DNA of 64,000 nucleotides. It comes from Streptomyces griseofuscus (GTDB taxonomy: Bacteria > Actinomycetota > Actinomycetes > Streptomycetales > Streptomycetaceae). Positions 58,638 to 64,000 of the stretch are shown here, piece by piece; position 1 is the stretch's first letter; each line of letters opens with the position of its first letter. The translations under genes and the position numbers were made by a program. Where the stretch lies: contig NZ_CP051006.1 in NCBI RefSeq assembly GCF_014673495.1, positions 7,439,001 through 7,503,000 of the forward strand. The letters are read 5' to 3'. The notes beneath the pieces were generated by a model that was not told the DNA's origin, did not search any database, and saw nothing but the letters and a program-made list of their open reading frames with translations.

Positions 58638-59720
58638 ATGACCCATGTCGAGGACGAGCTGAACAGCCAGCCCGCGTGCTGGACGCGGGCCGCCGAGGAG
58701 GCGGGACGGCACCGGGACGTGCTGCCGGCGGCGGGTGAACGGGTCGCGGTCGTGGGCTGCGGGACCTCGTACTTCATGGCGCAGTCGGTGGCCGCCCTGC
58801 GCGAGGGGGCCGGGCAGGGCGAGACCGACGCCTTCGCCGCCTCGGAGTTTCCGTACGGACGGTCGTACGACCGGGTGATCGCCCTCACCCGCTCCGGCAC
58901 CACCACCGAAGTGCTCGAACTGCTGGGCCGGTTGCGGGGTACGGCGACCCGCACCACGGCCGTCACCGCCGACCCCGCGACGCCCGTGATGAGCGCCGCC
59001 GACGATCTCGTGGTGCTGGACTTCGCCGATGAACGCTCCGTCGTCCAGACCCGGTTCGCCACCACCGCCCTCACCCTGCTGCGCGCCCATCTCGGCCTGC
59101 ACACGGACTCCGTCGTCGCCGACGGCCGCACCGCGCTCACCACCCCTCTGCCCCAAGCCCTGGTCGAATGCGGCCAGTTCACCTTCCTGGGGCGCGGCTG
59201 GACGGTCGGACTCGCGAACGAGGCCGGGCTGAAGATGCGCGAGGCGTCCCTGTCCTGGACCGAGGCGTACCCGGCGATGGAGTACCGGCACGGCCCGATC
59301 AGCATCACCACGAAGGGCACCGCCACCTGGATGTTCGGCGAGGCGCCCGGCGGGCTCGCCGAACAGGTCCGGGAGACCGGTGGGTTGTGGGTCGAGGGCG
59401 GTCTCGACCCGCTCGCCGAACTCGTCCGCGCCCAGCGGCTCGCGGTCGCCGTCGCCGCCGCGCGCGGCCTCGACCCGGACCGGCCGCGCCACCTCACCCG
59501 CTCGGTGATCCTCACGGCGGATGCGGCGGATGCGGCGGATGCGGCGAGTGTGGCGGGCGCGGCTGGCGTGGTGAGTGCGGCGGGCGCGGCCGACGTGGCT
59601 GATTCCGCCGGTCCGGCTGGAGCCCTTGACCCCGCCGGGTCCTCCGAGGTCCCCGGGCCCCGCGATCCCCGTGACGCCTCCGAGGCCGCCGCCTGCGCCG
59701 ACCCCTCCGACCACGCCTGA
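58638..59720 (+). CDS. SIS domain sugar isomerase/deaminase (AgaS-like) with repeat tail
   Basis: A 360-residue double SIS-domain protein, AgaS/GlmS-isomerase type: RVAVVGCGTSYFMAQSVAAL, ALTRSGTTTEVLELLGRL, and the second half FLGRGWTVGLANEAGLKMREAS with MEYRHGPISI. It should isomerise or deaminate a hexosamine phosphate. The enzyme core ends near residue 293 (RHLTRSVIL). The last 65 residues are a low-complexity tail beginning ADAADAADAASVAGAAG, encoded by 9-base GC-rich repeats, and look like a repeat expansion that overran the stop. ATG 58638 follows GGGGAGGG. It runs with the aldolase, 43 bases apart. Confidence 0.9.
   Translation: MTHVEDELNSQPACWTRAAEEAGRHRDVLPAAGERVAVVGCGTSYFMAQSVAALREGAGQGETDAFAASEFPYGRSYDRVIALTRSGTTTEVLELLGRLRGTATRTTAVTADPATPVMSAADDLVVLDFADERSVVQTRFATTALTLLRAHLGLHTDSVVADGRTALTTPLPQALVECGQFTFLGRGWTVGLANEAGLKMREASLSWTEAYPAMEYRHGPISITTKGTATWMFGEAPGGLAEQVRETGGLWVEGGLDPLAELVRAQRLAVAVAAARGLDPDRPRHLTRSVILTADAADAADAASVAGAAGVVSAAGAADVADSAGPAGALDPAGSSEVPGPRDPRDASEAAACADPSDHA
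59514..59546 (+). repeat. 9-base tandem repeat in the SIS gene
   Basis: The unit GCGGCGGAT occurs about three times in a row and degenerates downstream into GCGGCGAGT and related units through about 59600. It encodes the ADAADAAD start of the tail. Slippage at this array could change the length or frame of the tail. Confidence 0.7.
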
Positions 59721-59763
59721 CCCGTTTCCCGCCGTACCGCCGCGCCCCGGAAGGACACCCGAA

Positions 59764-60639
59764 GTGCCCCTCGCGCCCACCGGCGAGCTGGTCGCCCGCG
59801 CCGTCGAAGACCGCTCGGCCGTCGCCGCGTTCAATGTCATCACGCTGGAACACATCGAGGCCGTCATCGCCGGTGCCGAGGCGGCCGGCGCCCCCGTCGT
59901 CCTGCAAGTCAGCGAGAACGCGGTCAAGTTCCGCTACGGACGGCTGCTGCCGCTCGCCCGCGCGGCCGGCGCCGCCGCCGAACGGGCCGCCGTACCCGTC
60001 GCGTTGCACCTGGACCATGTGCAGAGCGACGAGCTGCTGCGCCAGGCGCCCGGCGCCGGGTTCAGCTCGGTGATGTACGACGCGGCCCGGCTGCCGTATC
60101 CCGACAACCTCGCCGCGACCCGGGCGGCCGCCGACTGGGCGCACTCCCAAGGGCTGTACATCGAGGCCGAGTTGGGGGAGGTCGGCGGCAAGGACGGGCG
60201 GCCCCCGCTGGACGCGCACGCGCCCGGCGCCCGTACCGACCCGGCGCAGGCGCGGGACTTCGTCGGCGGCACCGGGGTCGACGCCCTGGCCGTCGCCGTC
60301 GGCAGTGCGCACGCCATGACCACACGCACCGCCGCCCTCGACCACGCCCTGCTCAAACGGCTGTCCGCCGCGCTGTCCGTCCCCCTGGTGCTGCACGGCT
60401 CCTCAGGCGTACCGGACGCGGGCCTGGTCGAGGCGGTCGCGGGCGGCATCGCCAAGGTCAACGTCGGCACCGCGCTGAACATCGCCATGACCGGCGCGAT
60501 CCGGGAGTTCCTCGCCGCGCACCCGGAGGCGGTCGACTCCCGTAAGTACCTCAGCGTCGGCCGGGAGGCGATGGCCCTGGAGGTGCGGCGCCTCATCGCG
60601 GTCGTGACCGGCGCCGCCGGGTCCGCTAGCCCTTCTTGA
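59764..60639 (+). CDS. class II fructose-bisphosphate/tagatose-bisphosphate aldolase
   Basis: A 291-residue class II aldolase of the GatY/KbaY/FbaA type. Zinc ligands are in ALHLDHVQSDELL, VAVGSAHAMTTRT and LVLHGSSGVPDAGL; the phosphate-binding end is IAKVNVGTALNIAM. Next to AgaS-like and DeoR genes it most likely cleaves tagatose-1,6-bisphosphate or a related ketose. A tagatose-6-phosphate kinase is not in the window. GTG 59764 follows GGAAGGA by nine bases. The end overlaps the convergent methyltransferase by 14 bases. Confidence 0.92.
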   Translation: MPLAPTGELVARAVEDRSAVAAFNVITLEHIEAVIAGAEAAGAPVVLQVSENAVKFRYGRLLPLARAAGAAAERAAVPVALHLDHVQSDELLRQAPGAGFSSVMYDAARLPYPDNLAATRAAADWAHSQGLYIEAELGEVGGKDGRPPLDAHAPGARTDPAQARDFVGGTGVDALAVAVGSAHAMTTRTAALDHALLKRLSAALSVPLVLHGSSGVPDAGLVEAVAGGIAKVNVGTALNIAMTGAIREFLAAHPEAVDSRKYLSVGREAMALEVRRLIAVVTGAAGSASPS

Positions 60640-61771
60640 CCGCCTTCAGAAGCACGAACTTCGCGTCGCTGGCGACGAGTTCGCAGTTGCCGAACACCCG
60701 CTTCAGGGTGATGTGGTAGCCCAGGTGCCGGTTACCGATCACCCACAGCTCGCCGCCCGCCCGCAGTGCGCGCCGCGCGCCGGTGAACATCCGTCGCGCG
60801 GTCGCGTCCGTCGTCGCCTGGTGGGAGTGGAACGGCGGGTTGTTCAGGACGAGGTCCACGCTGTCGGGGGCCACCCCGGTGAGCCCGTCGCCGACCCGGA
60901 ACTCGGCATGCCCGGGTACCCCGTTGGCCTTGTACGTGGCCTCCGCGGCGGCCACCGCCTGGAACGACTCGTCCACGAACAGCACTTCGGCCGCCGGGTC
61001 GGCCAGCGCCGCCGCCGTACCGACCACGCCGTTGCCGCAGCCGAGGTCCACCACCCGGGCCGGCCCGGGGCCCGGCAGGTGCTGGAGCAGGAAGCGGGTG
61101 CCGATGTCCAGCCGGTCGGCGCAGAAGACGCCCGCGTGGTTGACGACCGGGCGGCCGGAGATCGCGCCGACGCCGGCGGGAAGGTCGTAGCGGTACGGCC
61201 ATGGGTTCGCGGGCCGTCGCAGCGCCGGGTCGGGGGTGCAGAAGATCAGCCGGGCCTTCTGCTGGGCCAGCGAGGTCCGGGTCGGGCCGAGGATCCGCTC
61301 GAAGAGCTGAAGCGTGGAGGTGTGGATCTCCTTCACCATGCCGGTGCCGATCACCACCGTGCCCGGGTGCACGGCGGGCGCAAGCCGCAGCAGCTGGTCC
61401 TCCAGCAGCGCCAGGCTCTTCGGCACCCGCACCAGCAGGACGTCGATCCGCTCGGGCGGCTCGTCCTGGGTGGTCAGCAGCTGTACCGCGCCCGGTTCGA
61501 CACCGGCCCGCGCCAGATTGGCACGGCTCGCCTCCTGGCCGAGGAAGGAGTCGGTGATCTGTGTCGGCCGGTGTTCCGCCAGCGCTGTCACCAGGGCGCC
61601 CCAGCGGTCCCCGAGCACCACCACCTCGCCGGTCAGCGGCACGTTCTGGGCGGCCAGGTGGCGCAGCAGATACGCGTCGGAGGCGTCCCAGGCACGCAGC
61701 CGGTCGCGGGGATCCTCGGGGAAGCGGGACAGCTCGACCTCGCCCCACGGTGTCGTCATACGGTCGCTCAT
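60626..61771 (-). CDS. RsmC/RlmG-type methyltransferase
   Basis: A 381-residue SAM-dependent methyltransferase with an inactive N-terminal duplicate (1-190: VVVLGDRWGALVTALAE and VIGTGMVKEIHTSTLQL) and an active C-terminal Rossmann domain (225-381: RVVDLGCGNGVVGTAAAL, then the amino-methylation motif NPPF in LVLNNPPFHSHQ). This is the architecture of the 16S/23S rRNA guanine N2-methyltransferases RsmC and RlmG. ATG 61771 is the start. Which rRNA site it modifies cannot be told. Confidence 0.9.
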   Translation of the reverse strand: MSDRMTTPWGEVELSRFPEDPRDRLRAWDASDAYLLRHLAAQNVPLTGEVVVLGDRWGALVTALAEHRPTQITDSFLGQEASRANLARAGVEPGAVQLLTTQDEPPERIDVLLVRVPKSLALLEDQLLRLAPAVHPGTVVIGTGMVKEIHTSTLQLFERILGPTRTSLAQQKARLIFCTPDPALRRPANPWPYRYDLPAGVGAISGRPVVNHAGVFCADRLDIGTRFLLQHLPGPGPARVVDLGCGNGVVGTAAALADPAAEVLFVDESFQAVAAAEATYKANGVPGHAEFRVGDGLTGVAPDSVDLVLNNPPFHSHQATTDATARRMFTGARRALRAGGELWVIGNRHLGYHITLKRVFGNCELVASDAKFVLLKAVKKG

Positions 61772-61946
61772 CGCGCTCCAGGCTAGCGGAACCGCAGATC
61801 AGGGCCCGTACGGCCCGAGCCCCAGGGAGACTTCTCGGACAAGGGGCGACAGGGAGCGGCCGCCGAGAACGACTGCTTGTCGGCTTGTGTTCTGCTCGCA
61901 CCGGTATCGCCTCGTACCGGTATCGGCGGGGCGCCGATCCGCACAC

Positions 61947-62930
61947 TCAGCCCGAACCGCCGACCAGCGCCTCGCCGAGCGGGGTGCGCCGGTAGAGCAC
62001 CGACCGTCCGGAGCGCGCCCGGACGAGCAGCCCCGCGGCCCGCAGGACGGCGAGATGGTCGCCCACCGCGCCCGGCGCCATGGCGAGGCTCCGGGCGAGA
62101 TGGCTGGTGCTGGCCGGGGCGTCCAGCGCCACCAGCAGCCGGGCCCGGGCCCGGCCGACCAGGGCGGTCAGCGCGTCCGGTCCCGGCGCGGCCTCCGGCG
62201 TGTCCCACAGGGCGGCGGTGCCGCGAGCGGGATAGACCAGGGTCCTGGGCCAGGGGTCCGCCAGGTGGGCGGCGACGGACGGCCCGACGCAGACCGAGGG
62301 GATCAGCAGGAGCCCGTCCCCGACCAGCCGGACCGTGCCGCCCCGGGGGAAGAACCCGAGCTCGATACCGCCGGCGCGCCAGACGATGCCCGGGTGCAGG
62401 CTCTCGATGGCCGCGGCCCAGCCGTGTTCCCCGATCACCCCCACCCGGTGCACGACATCGCGCTCGCAGATCGCGCGCAGCTGCGGCCAGTCCGCCGCGA
62501 GCAGTTCCCCCCAGGCAAGGTCCATCGCCTCGGCGATCCGGGGGACCGCGTCCGCCGAGTCCAGCACCGCGCGCACCCGGGGATCACGGCCGAGCGGCCG
62601 GGCCGCGGCGGCGACGAGTTCGCGGCGGGCCGCGGCCGCGGGAGTGGCCCGGATCGCGGCGAGGTCGTCCGCCCAGGTCTGGCCGAGGCCGCGCGGCGGC
62701 GGGGCGACGAAGTCCGCGCCGGAACGCTCGGTGTGCAGGGCGAGGAAGGCGTCCAGTTCGGTCTCGCGGCGAAGCCGTTCGAAGGCCGGCCGGAGCCGGT
62801 CCGCCCAGGCGCGCGGCAGCGGCCGGTTCCGGCCGGCGAGCGAGCGCAGCAGCGCGGAGAGTTCCATCGCGGGCGAGAGCGCGAACCGGCTGCGCAGCAG
62901 GTCCTCGACGGAGACTTCGAAGCGGAGCAC
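61947..62930 (-). CDS. DUF5937/ArsR-type transcriptional regulator
   Basis: A 327-residue paralogue of the protein at 50787. The DUF5937 part opens LRFEVSVEDLLRSRFALSPAMELSALLRSL; the winged helix is at 245-327 (GRARARLLVALDAP, STSHLARSLAMAPGAVGDHLAVLRAAGLL, RARSGRSVLYRRT). It is divergent from an MFS transporter by 89 bases, so exporter control is the likely task. No Cys metal site is visible. Confidence 0.92.
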   Translation of the reverse strand: MLRFEVSVEDLLRSRFALSPAMELSALLRSLAGRNRPLPRAWADRLRPAFERLRRETELDAFLALHTERSGADFVAPPPRGLGQTWADDLAAIRATPAAAARRELVAAAARPLGRDPRVRAVLDSADAVPRIAEAMDLAWGELLAADWPQLRAICERDVVHRVGVIGEHGWAAAIESLHPGIVWRAGGIELGFFPRGGTVRLVGDGLLLIPSVCVGPSVAAHLADPWPRTLVYPARGTAALWDTPEAAPGPDALTALVGRARARLLVALDAPASTSHLARSLAMAPGAVGDHLAVLRAAGLLVRARSGRSVLYRRTPLGEALVGGSG

Positions 62931-63019
62931 CCCGTCACGTTATCGCCAGGCGCCCGCTTCGATTCGTGCAGGGACGAATCATTGGAGCCCACAGGGGACG
63001 TACGCGGAAGCTGTCCGGC

Positions 63020-64000
63020 GTGACCACAACCGCCGAACCCGTCCAGGGCGACCATCGAGCCACCTACCGTGAAGTGCTGGCCGAGCCGCGCTTCCGGCTG
63101 CTCTTCACGACCCGTACCGTCGCGATCACCGCGGACTCGCTGCGGATCACCACGTTCTCGGTGCTCGTCTTCACGGCCACCGGCTCCGCGCTGTTCAGCG
63201 CGCTGGCCTTCGGCATCAGCTTTCTGCCGCAGCTGTTCGGCTCGCTGCTGTTCGGCTCCCTGGCCGACCGGTTGCCGCCCCGCGCGCTCATCGCCGGCGG
63301 CTACGCCCTGGAGTGCGCCGCCGCCGTGCTGCTCGCCCTGGTGCGGATGCCGATCGCGGCGAGTCTCGGCATCGTGGCCCTGATCGCCCTCGCCACCCCG
63401 CTGTTCAGCGGCGCGTCGAGCCGGCTGGTCGCGCGGTGGCTTGAAGGCGACGCCTATGTCCTGGGCCGCTCACTGAACAACATGGCCTCCTCCGGCGCGC
63501 AGCTCTTCGGCCTGGCGCTGGGCGGCGCCGCCGTCGCGGTGCTCGGCGCCCACCGGGCGCTCGCGGTGAGCGCCGCCCTCTACCTCGGCTGCGCGCTCGC
63601 CGTCCGTCTGCGGCTGCCCCGGCTGGAGCCGGGAGTGTCCGAAGGCACCTCCGGCCGCGCGCGGGGCGACGGCGGGGCCGTCCGGGCCAGCCTGCGCGGC
63701 GCCGGACTGCTGCTGCGCGCTCGTACGGTACGACGTCTGATGCTGGCCCAGTGGCTGCCGTCGGCGTTCGTGGCGGGCGCGGAGGGACTGATCGTCGCCT
63801 ACGCGGGCGGACGGCACTTCGCGCCCGGCTGGTACGCGGTGCTGATGGGCTGTCTGCCGGTCGGCATGCTGATCGGCGACCTGCTGGTGGGGCGGCTGCT
63901 GCGGCCGCCCACCCGGGAGCGGCTGGTCGTGCCGCTGGTCGTCCTGATGGGACTGCCGCTGATCGGCTTCGCCGCCGAGCCCGGTGTGGGCCTCTCGTGC
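63020..64000 (+). CDS. MFS transporter, cut by the window end
   Basis: The first 327 residues of a major facilitator transporter; the reading frame runs open past base 64000. After a soluble start (TTTAEPVQGDHRATY) come FRLLFTTRTVAITADSLRIT and about ten hydrophobic helices, with the loop motif FGSLADRLPPRALI (the MFS motif A region, GxLaDRxxxR) between helices 2 and 3. The type is the MdtH/enterobactin-exporter-like drug efflux group. GTG 63020 is the start. Regulation by the divergent DUF5937/ArsR protein is likely. Confidence 0.9.
   Translation, partial: MTTTAEPVQGDHRATYREVLAEPRFRLLFTTRTVAITADSLRITTFSVLVFTATGSALFSALAFGISFLPQLFGSLLFGSLADRLPPRALIAGGYALECAAAVLLALVRMPIAASLGIVALIALATPLFSGASSRLVARWLEGDAYVLGRSLNNMASSGAQLFGLALGGAAVAVLGAHRALAVSAALYLGCALAVRLRLPRLEPGVSEGTSGRARGDGGAVRASLRGAGLLLRARTVRRLMLAQWLPSAFVAGAEGLIVAYAGGRHFAPGWYAVLMGCLPVGMLIGDLLVGRLLRPPTRERLVVPLVVLMGLPLIGFAAEPGVGLSC

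Noticed and set aside
1..64000. tRNA, rRNA, riboswitch and CRISPR search by eye
   Set aside because: No cloverleaf with CCA-proximal TTCGA-type arm, no rRNA signature and no regular repeat-spacer array was recognised in the intergenic parts. A covariance-model scan would be needed to exclude small RNAs.

Overview
The window looks like a stretch of a Streptomyces chromosome. G+C is very high, with a strong G/C bias at third codon positions. GTG and TTG starts and leaderless-looking genes are common, there are mycothiol-type DinB proteins and a deazaflavin (F420-type) reductase, and many proteins belong to families known almost only from Streptomyces (DUF6214, DUF6421, DUF6986, DUF5937, DUF6087, DUF6528; assigned from memory of the sequences, no search was run). 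At least two genes carry the rare TTA leucine codon read by the bldA tRNA in this genus. Most of the window reads as ordinary core chromosome made of short transcription units with a local regulator. I saw no rRNA or CRISPR array and no tRNA that I could support by eye.

Layout: 1-6.5 kb, a PaaX-type regulator and a very large P-type ATPase behind a small hypothetical gene. 6.5-11 kb, an Old Yellow Enzyme divergent from its likely ArsR-type repressor, an FprA-like ferredoxin reductase, DUF6214 and a TetR. 11-19.4 kb, a broken HAD hydrolase, an M56 peptidase and an FAD monooxygenase (both with TTA codons), an Lrp-type regulator, a PASTA lipoprotein, a DUF5134 membrane protein and a FUSC exporter overlapping its MarR regulator. 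19.5-29.8 kb, VOC, GNAT and GDPD enzymes, an uncharacterised DUF6421-SDR-threonine aldolase operon, a leaderless transglutaminase, two converging frameshifted genes, an acyltransferase, a thioredoxin, and a flavin reductase behind a Cys-Cys leader peptide. 30-33.3 kb, etfBA and a DUF6986 aldolase-like enzyme. 33.4-37.6 kb, LacI regulator, ROK kinase and secreted alpha-galactosidase. 37.7-49.7 kb, mixed enzymes, including a P-loop kinase/NUDIX fusion, an M20 peptidase, a geranylgeranyl-reductase-like flavoprotein, a deazaflavin reductase/TetR pair, and a tryptophanyl-tRNA synthetase behind a complete Trp attenuator.

49.7-55.3 kb is the most accessory part. It holds a frameshifted DUF6087 remnant and two same-strand remnants of an IS1182-like transposase, one inside a 469-bp mini-element with near-perfect terminal inverted repeats. 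Between the remnants lie a DUF5937/ArsR regulator and a compact cassette: a 48-residue acidic peptide with no basic residue, a CHAP plus peptidoglycan-binding hydrolase starting one base later, and a DUF6528 propeller-like protein. None of the three shows a signal peptide. This cassette is the best candidate in the window for an undescribed system.

55.3-64 kb holds a NUDIX gene abutting the mini-element, a DoxX/ECF-sigma pair with a matching promoter motif, a luciferase-fold protein, a DeoR-SIS-class II aldolase amino-sugar module, a methyltransferase, a second DUF5937/ArsR regulator and an MFS transporter cut by the window end.
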